Positions 23,080-30,610 of a stretch of DNA of 64,000 nt are shown here, one piece after another (the stretch's first letter is position 1; every line of letters begins with the position of its first letter). A program made the position numbers and the translations under genes. The DNA is from JALYXV01 sp963733505. GTDB taxonomy: Bacteria; Actinomycetota; Acidimicrobiia; Acidimicrobiales; Palsa-688. The stretch lies in assembly GCA_963733505.1 (NCBI GenBank), contig CAVTDW010000028.1:186001-250000 (forward strand), read 5' to 3'. A model generated the notes under the pieces. It was not told the DNA's origin. It made no database searches and saw only the letters and a list, made by a program, of their open reading frames with translations.

Positions 23080-24653
23080 AGGTGACCTTCATCGGTCACG
23101 CCGGGCTGTACATCGAAACGGCAGGCGGGAGCATCCTGTGCGACCCCTGGTTCAACCCGGCGTACTTCGCGTCGTGGTTCCCGTTTCCGACCAACGAGTA
23201 TCTCGATGTCGATGCCATCGCATCGCCGGACTACTTGTACGTGTCGCACCTGCACCACGACCACTTCGATCCGGACTTCCTCGCGGAGCGGGTATCACGG
23301 GCGGCGACGGTGCTGCTGCCCGACTTTCCCCTCGACGAACTGCGCCGCGAACTCACGAACCTCGGCTTCTCACGTTTCGAGACGCTGCCCAATGGCGTGA
23401 CGGTGGACCTGGACGGGTTGCAGGTCATGGCGGCTACAGCCGCCGGGCCGTCCGACGGCCCCTTCGGCGACTCGGCGTTGGCGGTCGACGACGGCACCGC
23501 CCGACTGCTCGACCAGAACGACGCCCGCCCTCGGGACCTCGAAGCGATCGGGCGCTTCGGGCCGTACGACGCCCACTTCCTGCAGTTCTCCGGGGCGATC
23601 TGGTACCCGGTCGTCTATGACATGGCGGCCGAGGCCAAGGCAGAAGCGGGGCGGCAGAAGCGAATCCGGGGGATGGACCGGGCCCGCCTGTTCGCACACG
23701 AGGTACACGCCGTTTCCCTGTTCCCCTGCGCCGGGCCACCGTGCTTCCTGGACGACGGCCTCTTTGGTCACAACGACCTGGACGCGGACGAGACGAACCC
23801 TTTTCCCGATCAGATGGTATTCCTCGACTATTTGAAGCAGCAGGGCCACACCAACGCCCACTTGGTCGTCCCCGGGACCGTTGTGACACTGGCAAACGGA
23901 CAATGCCAGGTCGTCCAGCCAGAGGGCGCCATGGTTCCCTTCCGGGACAAGCGGGCGTATCTCGAGGCCTACCGGGCCCGGGCGCGCCCCGCCATCGAGG
24001 CGGCCCGGTCGGCGTGGCCCCGTCCCGGCGACATCGACATCGTGGAGGAGTTGCGGCGGTGGTGGGAGCCGCTCCTGGCCCAGGCCGACCGGCTGTGCGC
24101 CAATATCGGGGCGCCCGTGCTGCTCGAAACGGGCGACGTGGGCGTGGTGATCGACTTCCCCGGCCGCCAGGTGCGCCGCCACGCGGGCGAGCACTGCCCG
24201 TATCGATTCCGGGTCGAGCCCGGGGTGATGGAGGCCTGTATCCGCGAGCGCGCCGCCGACTGGGTCAACGGCTTGTTCCTGTCGTTGCGCTTCGAGGCGG
24301 GCCGCGACGGGTCGTACAACGAGCACATCTATACGTGGTTCAAGTGCCTGTCCGAGGAGCGACTCCGATATGCCGAGTCGTGGGCCGCAGCCGACACGAT
24401 GGGCGCCGCCCCGGGGGCACCGGCCGCCGTCGTTCGGGCCCACCGACGGGTTCGCGACGAAGAGGAGTGGTGCCAGATCGACGGCTGGACGATGCAGCGG
24501 CGGTGCCCGCATTTGCAGGGCGACCTGGCCCGCTTCGGCTCGATCGAGGGCGAGGTGCTGACCTGCAAGCTGCACGGCTGGCAGTTCGACCTGCCGACCG
24601 GTCGCTGCCTTACGACCGGCGAGGCCGACGCCATCAAAGCCGACCGGGTCTGA
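23076..24653 (+). CDS. Metallo-beta-lactamase-fold hydrolase with C-terminal Rieske domain
   Basis: A 525-residue cytoplasmic protein joining two metal centres. The N-terminal UlaG-like metallo-beta-lactamase fold has HxHxDH at His58, His60, Asp62, His63 and the FIGHAGLYIE start. The C-terminal Rieske module has Cys477-x-His479 and Cys497-x2-His500, a complete [2Fe-2S] ligand set. The combination and the middle region resemble CMP-N-acetylneuraminate hydroxylase-like proteins. Function is not known here; neighbours (quinone oxidoreductase, sugar kinase) suggest oxidation of a sugar or aldehyde-type compound. ATGA overlap with the upstream gene shows coupled translation. Confidence 0.8.
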   Translation: MKVTFIGHAGLYIETAGGSILCDPWFNPAYFASWFPFPTNEYLDVDAIASPDYLYVSHLHHDHFDPDFLAERVSRAATVLLPDFPLDELRRELTNLGFSRFETLPNGVTVDLDGLQVMAATAAGPSDGPFGDSALAVDDGTARLLDQNDARPRDLEAIGRFGPYDAHFLQFSGAIWYPVVYDMAAEAKAEAGRQKRIRGMDRARLFAHEVHAVSLFPCAGPPCFLDDGLFGHNDLDADETNPFPDQMVFLDYLKQQGHTNAHLVVPGTVVTLANGQCQVVQPEGAMVPFRDKRAYLEAYRARARPAIEAARSAWPRPGDIDIVEELRRWWEPLLAQADRLCANIGAPVLLETGDVGVVIDFPGRQVRRHAGEHCPYRFRVEPGVMEACIRERAADWVNGLFLSLRFEAGRDGSYNEHIYTWFKCLSEERLRYAESWAAADTMGAAPGAPAAVVRAHRRVRDEEEWCQIDGWTMQRRCPHLQGDLARFGSIEGEVLTCKLHGWQFDLPTGRCLTTGEADAIKADRV

Positions 24654-24659
24654 CGTCGG

Positions 24660-26048
24660 TTGCTGCTGGGGCTCGATCTCGGCACCAGCCGCATCAAAGC
24701 GCTGCTGATGGACGCCGACGGGCGGGTGCACCGATCGGCAGCCGTCGCCACCCCATTCGACGCGGGCGAGATGTCCGTAGCGGCGTTGGTCGAAGCGGTC
24801 GGCCAGGTGATCGGTGAACTGGGCCCGACGGGGGATCTGGCGCCGGTAGCGGCGGTCGGCATCGCCGGGATGGCGGAGAGCGGCGCCCCACTCGACCGAC
24901 GGGGCCGCCCAATGGCGCCGATCATCGCCTGGAATGACCCGCGGGGCGCCGAGGTCGTCGACCGCCTGCTGCGGCGATTCGGACCAGACCTGGAGCGGTC
25001 GATCGGGCAGCGGCTGCGCACCGTATCGAGCGTCGCCAAGTTGGGCTGGCTGGTCGACCAGGGTGTGGGGCCGGTCGACCGCTGGCTGGGCGTCCCGGAA
25101 CTGGTGCTCCACGCGCTGACCGGGAGCCAGGCGACGGAGTTCTCGCTGGCGGCGCGAACCGGGGCCTACGACGTGGGGGCCCGTTGTTACCTGCCCGCCG
25201 TGGCTCAGGCGGTCGCGCGGTCCGCGGAGGTGTTCGCGCCGGTGGCGCCCGCGGGTGCGGTCATGGGGCGCATCTCGGGGCCCGGCGCGGCTTGGTCCGG
25301 CCTGGCGCCGGGGATACCGGTGACCGTCGCCGGCCACGACCACCTGGCGGGCCTGGTGGGTTCGGGCGCCTCGCTCGGCGACTTCGCCAACTCGGTCGGT
25401 ACCGCCGAGACCGTCGTCCTCACGATGGCGACGCTGCCCGATGTCGATCGCGCCCTGGCATCTCGGGTCGCCGTCACGTTGATGCCTGGTGGTGCCCGGT
25501 GGGCGCTGCTCGCGAGTGGCGCCCGATCGGGGATCGTGCTGGCCGCGGTGGCTGGCGCGTTGGGCGCCTCGCTGGCCGACTTGGACCGCGCGGCCTCGGG
25601 AGCCGCTCGGGGGACCGTGAGTGATGAGTTGATCACGGCTGCCGCGGCGGGGGACCCTTTCGGCGCTGACCTGCCCGCCGGCCTCCCGGGAGCGATCTGG
25701 AATGGGTTGCTCGACGGCCTAGCCCTGCGGGCCTGGGACGCGGTGGACCGCCTGCGAGACGTCGCGGGCGTCGGTGGGCGGCCGGGCTGGGGTCGGGCGC
25801 GGGCGCGGGTGGGCCGGTGGCGGGCGTGGCCGGTCGGCGGCTGGTGGTCTTCGGTGGAGGCAGTCGCAGCCGGCCGTGGTTGGAGGCCAAGGCGTCGGCT
25901 CGCCCCGACGTGGAGGTGTGGCGGTCCGGCGCCACGGAGGCGGTGGCCCGGGGGGCCGCGCTGTACGCAGGGGTGGCGGCTGGCTGGTGGTCTGCGGCCG
26001 AGGACGGCCCCCGGCCGCCGCTCGAACGGATCGCCGTCCGATAGCTAG
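24660..26048 (+). CDS. FGGY-family carbohydrate kinase (frameshifted near the C-terminus)
   Basis: Sugar kinase of the FGGY family. LLGLDLGTSRIKALLMD opens the actin-like N-domain; AGHDHLAGLVGSG and SVGTAETVV mark the second. TTG 24660, 6 bp after the upstream stop, is the only near start. From about 25775 the frame turns Arg/Trp-rich, whereas another frame carries the expected FGGY C-terminal motif RLVVFGGGSRSRPWLEAKA (25835-25890) and ends at 26044. A single-base shift around 25770-25790, in a G-rich run, therefore seems to break the gene. Substrate unknown. Confidence 0.8.
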   Translation: MLLGLDLGTSRIKALLMDADGRVHRSAAVATPFDAGEMSVAALVEAVGQVIGELGPTGDLAPVAAVGIAGMAESGAPLDRRGRPMAPIIAWNDPRGAEVVDRLLRRFGPDLERSIGQRLRTVSSVAKLGWLVDQGVGPVDRWLGVPELVLHALTGSQATEFSLAARTGAYDVGARCYLPAVAQAVARSAEVFAPVAPAGAVMGRISGPGAAWSGLAPGIPVTVAGHDHLAGLVGSGASLGDFANSVGTAETVVLTMATLPDVDRALASRVAVTLMPGGARWALLASGARSGIVLAAVAGALGASLADLDRAASGAARGTVSDELITAAAAGDPFGADLPAGLPGAIWNGLLDGLALRAWDAVDRLRDVAGVGGRPGWGRARARVGRWRAWPVGGWWSSVEAVAAGRGWRPRRRLAPTWRCGGPAPRRRWPGGPRCTQGWRLAGGLRPRTAPGRRSNGSPSDS

Positions 26049-26608
26049 GCGCTGGCCGCCTCCATGGCGCGGAGGTAGCCCCGGATGGTGCGGACCTGCA
26101 ACAGGCGGGTCACGGGCTTGCCCAGCCGGGCGATCGGGTCCCGAGGGCGGGAGAAGGCGACGACCTCGAAGCGGACCCGTCCGCCGCGCCGAGTGACGAC
26201 GAACGCCTCCTCGCCCTGGGCGGGGTGGCCGGGAAGGGTCCCGTAGGCGTAGCCGAATCGTTCCGGTTCGTCGAGCAGGTAGGCGACGCGAGCGGGCGCC
26301 ACGGCCCACCCGGCCCCAGGCAGCGGCAGGGCGAGGACGAATGCCTGGTTCGCGGCCACCGGTTGATCGGGGAACACGCGGATGCCCGTCCCTCGCTGGG
26401 GCGCCCACTGAAGCAGCGCTTGTCCGGCCCGGTCGAAGCGGTCGCCCTCATCGGCACCGAGATCGGTGTCGAAACGGTCGAACCGGTAGCCCGCAGGCGC
26501 CTTACCGTCTCTCGTCGCGCCGACCGACGGGTAGGAGAATGGCTTCGCCCGCTCGTCGTCGAGCACACGCTGGAGGAGGTCGTCGGAGGGACGCCGGAGA
26601 CGTATCAC
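26045..26608 (-). CDS. DUF1990 family protein
   Basis: A 187-residue cytoplasmic protein with the DUF1990 landmarks FSYPSVGATRDGKAPAGYR near the N-terminus (first part), AYGTLPGHPAQGEEAF and a basic C-terminal helix. No biochemical role is established. GTG 26608 has GATAGT six bases upstream, the leaderless pattern seen repeatedly in this window. It converges on and touches the end of the sugar kinase. Confidence 0.8.
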   Translation of the reverse strand: MIRLRRPSDDLLQRVLDDERAKPFSYPSVGATRDGKAPAGYRFDRFDTDLGADEGDRFDRAGQALLQWAPQRGTGIRVFPDQPVAANQAFVLALPLPGAGWAVAPARVAYLLDEPERFGYAYGTLPGHPAQGEEAFVVTRRGGRVRFEVVAFSRPRDPIARLGKPVTRLLQVRTIRGYLRAMEAASA

Positions 26609-26682
26609 GGCGCCACTATCGCATTCACGAGCCAGGCCCGAGGGCGCGTTATGACTTGTGGTTCACGTCCGTTCGGGCGTCC

Positions 26683-27009
26683 CTACTTCGTGCCGACGAT
26701 GCAGCGGGCCACGCCCGGAATCCTTACCTTGCCGTCCTTCTCGAACGCGCTCACCTTCGCAATCGTGATTGCCTGAATCCGTTCCCGCGCCGGTTCGTCG
26801 ACCCGCTGGAGCGCCGCAACGACGAGCGAGACGTGCTCGCTGATCATCTCCCAATACTGCACTGACGTTTGCGTCACGAGTTCGACGTCGACGTCCCACT
26901 CGGCAACGTCGCGCAGCCCCGCGCCCTCGTACAGCGCGCTGACATATCTCGGGGCGGCGCACCGGAACATATTCGGTCCGTCCGGGTCACTGAACATCTC
27001 TGATCTCAT
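26683..27009 (-). pseudogene. Remnant of a SAM-dependent methyltransferase (C-terminal part)
   Basis: About 100 residues match the C-terminal end of class I methyltransferases (MFRCAAPRYVSALYEGAGLR, EYW-type helix YWEMISEHVSLVVAALQ, VSAFEKDGKVRIPGVARCIVGTK in part). The AdoMet-binding N-terminal half is missing; upstream codons in the frame have no resemblance to it. Translation could begin at ATG 27009, but the fragment cannot bind AdoMet alone. It is probably debris from an insertion or deletion that brought in the cassette to its right. Confidence 0.6.
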
Positions 27010-27126
27010 CGCCGCTTGGCATCGGCCCTCCCCCGATCGGATGCCTCCACCGAACACGATGGCACTCCTTGGCGGGAATGCATAGTCGCGCGCTCTGGAG
27101 CGTTCTCGACGTACCATCGTCGACCG

Positions 27127-27750
27127 ATGAGTTGGCGGCGGCAGGCGAGTCGTACAGGCATGGCCAAGGTTCTGACCCACATGTGCATGTCGCTGGACGG
27201 GTTCGTCGCCCAGCGCGACGACAACCCAGCGGAGCTATTCGACTGGTACTGGAGCGGCGACGTCGTGGTGCCGAGCGCCCAGGAGACCATGAGCTTCTCG
27301 GTCGATGCAACGAGCGCCCCGATGCTTCGAGAACTCACGTCGGGCTGCGGTGCCCTGATCGCCGGCCGCCGGCTATTCGACCAAACCGACGGATGGGGCG
27401 ACAACCACCCCGCCGGAGCGCCCGTGGTCGTCGTCACCCACCGACCGCCGCCCGACGACGCCGCCGAGCGGTTTCCACGAACGACCTTCGTCGGCAGCGT
27501 CGAGGAGGCGATCGCGACGGCGAAGGAGATCGCCGGGGACAAGTTCGTCACGATCGCCAGCGCCGACATCATCCAGCAGGCCCTGAACCTCGGCCTCGTC
27601 GACGAGCTCTGCATCAGCCAGGTGCCAGTGCTGTTCGGCACCGGCATCCGCTATTTCGGTGAGCTCGTAGGCGGTCACGTCATGCTCGATGACCCTGTCG
27701 TGGTCCAGGGCACCCGAGCGCTCCACTTGCGCTACCCGGTGCAGCGCTGA
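27127..27750 (+). CDS. RibD C-terminal / dihydrofolate-reductase-like protein
   Basis: A reductase-fold protein of the bacterial bifunctional deaminase-reductase C-terminal family. MAKVLTHMCMSLDGFVAQRDD, then LIAGRRLFD, VVVVTHRPP and LGLVDELCISQVPVLFGTG match small stand-alone members. Either ATG 27127 (TACCAT nine bases upstream) or ATG 27160, which begins MAKVLTHM, could be the start; the latter gives 196 residues, the usual size. Such proteins may reduce pterin- or flavin-like substrates, but the true substrate is unknown. Directly upstream of an ArsR cassette. Confidence 0.82.
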   Translation: MSWRRQASRTGMAKVLTHMCMSLDGFVAQRDDNPAELFDWYWSGDVVVPSAQETMSFSVDATSAPMLRELTSGCGALIAGRRLFDQTDGWGDNHPAGAPVVVVTHRPPPDDAAERFPRTTFVGSVEEAIATAKEIAGDKFVTIASADIIQQALNLGLVDELCISQVPVLFGTGIRYFGELVGGHVMLDDPVVVQGTRALHLRYPVQR

Positions 27751-27754
27751 CCTC

Positions 27755-27772
27755 TTCAACTAAATGGTTGAC
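27755..27772. promoter_or_regulatory. ArsR operator 1 overlapping the -35 box
   Basis: TTCAAC-N6-GTTGAC, with a perfect TCAAC/GTTGA inverted repeat, covers the -35 hexamer. TTCAAC-N6-GTTGAA palindromes are typical targets of ArsR regulators paired with SRPBCC genes. Confidence 0.6.
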
Positions 27773-27796
27773 AAGGGTGCGCTCATCGCGTAGGTT
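27768..27796 (+). promoter_or_regulatory. Promoter of the arsR cassette
   Basis: TTGACA at 27768-27773, a 17-bp spacer and TAGGTT at 27791-27796 form a good sigma-70-type promoter 36 bp before the ArsR start codon. Confidence 0.65.
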
Positions 27797-27799
27797 GTC

Positions 27800-27817
27800 T
27801 TAAACCGTTCAGTTGAA
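27800..27817. promoter_or_regulatory. ArsR operator 2 downstream of the -10 box
   Basis: TTAAAC-N6-GTTGAA, the second copy of the palindrome (one mismatch), lies just after the -10 box and before the AAGGAGG ribosome site at 27819-27825. Two operators bracketing the promoter point to autorepression. Confidence 0.6.
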
Positions 27818-27831
27818 TAAGGAGGTCGTCT

Positions 27832-28203
27832 GTGGCCGACGACCAGTTGTCCCGAGTCTTCTCCGCGCTCGCCGACCCGACGAGGCGCGACATGGTGGCC
27901 CGCCTCGCCGTGGGCGACGCCACCGTGGGACAGCTAGCCGATCCCTACGACGTTTCGATCCAGGCCGTGTCCAAGCACATCAAGGTTCTGACCGACGCCG
28001 GCCTGGTCAGCCAGACCAAGGACGCCCAGCGGCGGCCGTGCCACCTCGAAGCGGAGATCTTCGACCTGATGACGAAATGGATCGAGCGGTACCGCCAACA
28101 GGCCCAGGAGCGCTACGACCGCCTCGACGCCGTCCTGGCCGAGATGCGCGGCGACGAACAAACCACCAACTACCGACACCCTGAGCAAGGAGCAGCATCA
28201 TGA
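27832..28203 (+). CDS. ArsR-family transcriptional regulator
   Basis: A 123-residue winged-helix repressor. The core VFSALADPTRRDMVARLA and the recognition-helix region YDVSIQAVSKHIKVLTDAGLV are typical of the ArsR subgroup that controls adjacent SRPBCC genes; no metal-binding Cys pair is present. GTG 27832 has AAGGAGG six bases upstream. It overlaps the SRPBCC gene by 4 bp and is preceded by two matching palindromes, so it probably represses its own operon. Confidence 0.92.
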   Translation: MADDQLSRVFSALADPTRRDMVARLAVGDATVGQLADPYDVSIQAVSKHIKVLTDAGLVSQTKDAQRRPCHLEAEIFDLMTKWIERYRQQAQERYDRLDAVLAEMRGDEQTTNYRHPEQGAAS

Positions 28204-28688
28204 ACTCCACGACCAATCGCTACCAGGTCTCGATCGAGGCCGACCCCACCCTGCCGATCATCCGCATCACCCGCGACTTCGACGCCACGCCGGCGCAGTT
28301 GATGCGGGCGCACACCGATCCCGAGCTGTTCGCCCGCTGGGTCGGGCCGAACGGGATGGACACCAAGATCGTCGACTGGGACGCCACCACAGGCGGCCGC
28401 TGGCGCTACGTCGCCGGGCGAGGCGGTGAGGAGTACGGCTTTCATGGGTGCTTCCACGAGGTCGGCGAGGACCGCATCGTGCAGACCTTCACCTTCGACG
28501 GCCAGCCTGACGGCGTCGCCCTCCAGACGCTGCGGTTCGAGGACATCGGCGACGGCCGCACCCGGCTGCACGCGCAGTCGCTCGTGGACAGCTTCGAGCA
28601 CCGCGACCAGTGGCTGGCCAGCGGCATGGAGACCGGTGTGGACCAGGGTTACGCCAAGCTCGACGCGCTCCTCGCCGAGCTCCGATGA
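28200..28688 (+). CDS. SRPBCC / AHSA1-domain protein
   Basis: A 162-residue START-like ligand-binding fold (activator of Hsp90 ATPase homologue 1 family). ITRDFDATPAQLMRAHTDPELFARWVG and GGRWRYV are typical of the family; a C-terminal helix QGYAKLDALLAEL closes the cavity. It likely binds a small hydrophobic molecule, identity unknown. ATGA overlap with arsR upstream, and a 4-bp overlap with the next gene, place it in the middle of a three-gene operon. Confidence 0.88.
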   Translation: MNSTTNRYQVSIEADPTLPIIRITRDFDATPAQLMRAHTDPELFARWVGPNGMDTKIVDWDATTGGRWRYVAGRGGEEYGFHGCFHEVGEDRIVQTFTFDGQPDGVALQTLRFEDIGDGRTRLHAQSLVDSFEHRDQWLASGMETGVDQGYAKLDALLAELR

Positions 28689-29239
28689 GCAGCCCTGCCG
28701 ACGAGCACCGGCGCATCGCCGCCGCGTTCACCACGACCGTGGAGGGCGTTGCGCCGGAGTCGTGGGACAACGCGGCGCCGCCAGAAGGCTGGGTCGCCCG
28801 CGACGTCGTCCACCACCTGGTCGAGTGGCTCCCTGCCTTCCTCCAGGGAGCCGCGGGGATCACGCTGCCGAAGGGTCCCTCGGTCGACGACGACCCCGTC
28901 GGCGCCTGGCGCACCCACACCGACGCCGTCCAGGCGCTCCTCGACGACGCCGACACCGCCGACCGCGAGCACGACCTCCCGTACATCGGTCGCATGCCGC
29001 TCGGCCAAGCAGTCGACATGATCTACATCAGCGACGTGTTCCTGCACCGCTGGGATCTCGCCCGAGCCACCGGCCAGGACGAGACGCTGGACCCCGACAA
29101 GTGCGCCGTGATGCTCGAAGGCATGCTTCCGATGGACGAGGTGCTACGCCAGAGCGGCCAGTACGGGCCCCGCGTCCAGGTCCCCGATGACGCCGACGTC
29201 CAGACCAAACTCCTGGCCTTCATCGGCCGTACCCCATAG
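28685..29239 (+). CDS. TIGR03086 / maleylpyruvate-isomerase-like DinB-fold protein
   Basis: A 184-residue four-helix protein of the DinB/MDMPI superfamily. Landmarks are the N-terminal FTTTVEGVAPESWDNAAPP, ARDVVHHLVEWLP with a likely metal-binding His, and DMIYISDVFLHRWDLARATG with a second His. Family members can be metal-dependent thiol (mycothiol) transferases, but most are uncharacterised. It ends the arsR operon; ATG 28685 overlaps the SRPBCC stop. Confidence 0.85.
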   Translation: MSSPADEHRRIAAAFTTTVEGVAPESWDNAAPPEGWVARDVVHHLVEWLPAFLQGAAGITLPKGPSVDDDPVGAWRTHTDAVQALLDDADTADREHDLPYIGRMPLGQAVDMIYISDVFLHRWDLARATGQDETLDPDKCAVMLEGMLPMDEVLRQSGQYGPRVQVPDDADVQTKLLAFIGRTP

Positions 29240-29293
29240 ACGTCTGCCACGGGACGGGTCGCACTGTTGACATTGCAGTGCGGACGTAGCACA

Positions 29294-29317
29294 CTTTCAC
29301 TAATCTGTTAGTGAAAG
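29294..29317. promoter_or_regulatory. Perfect palindrome, likely GntR (YtrA-type) operator
   Basis: CTTTCACTAA at 29294-29303 and TTAGTGAAAG at 29308-29317 are exact inverted repeats separated by TCTG. They lie directly before the gntR start and downstream of a TTGACA at 29267-29272 (weak CACACT -10 at 29290), positioned to block transcription. Confidence 0.65.
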
Positions 29318-29318
29318 G

Positions 29319-29717
29319 GTGGGAGTGATCGAGTTCCATCTGGACCCCTCGTCGGGTGTGGCGACGTATATGCAGCTGGTGCAGCAGGTGAATCAAGCGC
29401 TCCAGCTCGGCCTGTTGGAGCCCGGCGACCGGCTGCCGACCGCGCAGCAGGTCGTGGCGTCGCTCGCCATCAACCCGAACACCGTGTTGAAGGCGTATCG
29501 CGATCTCGAGCGGGCAGGTCTGGTGCGGGCCCGGCCCGGCATGGGCACCTTCGTCGTCGCGACGCTGCCGCGGACCGACCCCGAGGCGCAGGCGAAGTTC
29601 CGTCGGTCGATGGCGGCGTGGTTGCGCTCCGCGCGGACTGCCGGCCTCACCGCCGATGAGATCGAGGCGATCTACCGGACCGCGGTGCGTGACTCCTTCG
29701 CCGAAGGTGCGGCATGA
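29319..29717 (+). CDS. GntR-family regulator, YtrA subfamily
   Basis: A 132-residue repressor with N-terminal GntR winged helix (YMQLVQQVNQALQLGLLEPGD then NPNTVLKAYRDLERAGLV) and only a short C-terminal dimerisation helix, the YtrA layout that normally controls an adjacent ABC exporter. GTG 29319 or GTG 29325 may start translation; GGTGGGAG lies close upstream. It overlaps the ATPase gene by 4 bp, and a perfect palindrome precedes it, so autoregulation of the three-gene operon is likely. Confidence 0.92.
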   Translation: MGVIEFHLDPSSGVATYMQLVQQVNQALQLGLLEPGDRLPTAQQVVASLAINPNTVLKAYRDLERAGLVRARPGMGTFVVATLPRTDPEAQAKFRRSMAAWLRSARTAGLTADEIEAIYRTAVRDSFAEGAA

Positions 29718-30610
29718 CGGCCATGTTGGAGACGGTCGGTCTGGGTAGGCGCTACGGCCGCCGGTGGGCGTTGTCGGACTGCACGCTGTCGGTCCCAGCG
29801 GGGAAGGTCGTCGGCCTCGTCGGGCCGAACGGTGCCGGCAAGACCACCCTGCTGCACCTCGCCGTGGGACTGTTGAGACCGAGTGCCGGGACCATCGCCG
29901 TGCTCGGCGACCGCCCGTGCTCGGGGCCGGCGGCCCTGGGGCGGGTGGGGTTCCTCGCCCAGGACAACCCGACGTACGCCCGGTTGACCGTGGCACAGCA
30001 CCTGCGGATGGGCGAGTGGCTCAACCCCGGCTGGGATGCCACGTTTGCGGGCGAGCGTGTCGCGGCACTCGGGCTCGATCTGCGGCAGCGGGCCGGCACC
30101 CTCTCCGGCGGGCAGCGGGCTCAGCTCGCGCTCACGCTCGCCGTTGCGAAGCGACCCGAGCTGCTCCTGCTGGACGAACCCGTCGCCAGCCTCGACCCGC
30201 TGGCAACGCGGGAATTCCTCCAAGGCTTGATGGAGGTCGTCGCCGCCCACGGCGTCAGCGTCGTGCTGTCTTCCCATCAGATCGCCGACCTCGAGCGGGT
30301 CTGTGACTACCTCGTCGTGCTGGCCACCGGCCGCGTGGCCCTCACCGGCGACGTCGACGAACTGCTGGCATCACACCGTCGCCTCACCGGGCCCCGCCGG
30401 GATCGTTGCACTCTCCCGGCGAGTCAGACGGTGATCGAGGCAAGTCACCTCGACAAGCAGAGCACCCTGCTGGTCCGTACCGACGAGCCGGTAGTTGATC
30501 CGGCCTGGTCGGTCACGCCCGTCAGCCTCGACGACATCCTCCTCGCCTACATGCGCCAAGCCCGAGACGGCAACGCACCCTCCGACCCCGCACTGGCGGT
30601 CGCACGATGA
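29714..30610 (+). CDS. ABC transporter ATP-binding protein (YtrB-like)
   Basis: A 298-residue ATPase with Walker A GPNGAGKTT, signature LSGGQRAQLALTL, Walker B ELLLLDEPVASLDP and H-loop SSHQIADLERV, followed by a 70-residue C-terminal extension. Linked by ATGA overlaps to the GntR regulator before it and the permease after it. YtrA-type clusters often respond to cell-envelope antibiotics, which is the likely but unproven role. Confidence 0.92.
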   Translation: MTAMLETVGLGRRYGRRWALSDCTLSVPAGKVVGLVGPNGAGKTTLLHLAVGLLRPSAGTIAVLGDRPCSGPAALGRVGFLAQDNPTYARLTVAQHLRMGEWLNPGWDATFAGERVAALGLDLRQRAGTLSGGQRAQLALTLAVAKRPELLLLDEPVASLDPLATREFLQGLMEVVAAHGVSVVLSSHQIADLERVCDYLVVLATGRVALTGDVDELLASHRRLTGPRRDRCTLPASQTVIEASHLDKQSTLLVRTDEPVVDPAWSVTPVSLDDILLAYMRQARDGNAPSDPALAVAR

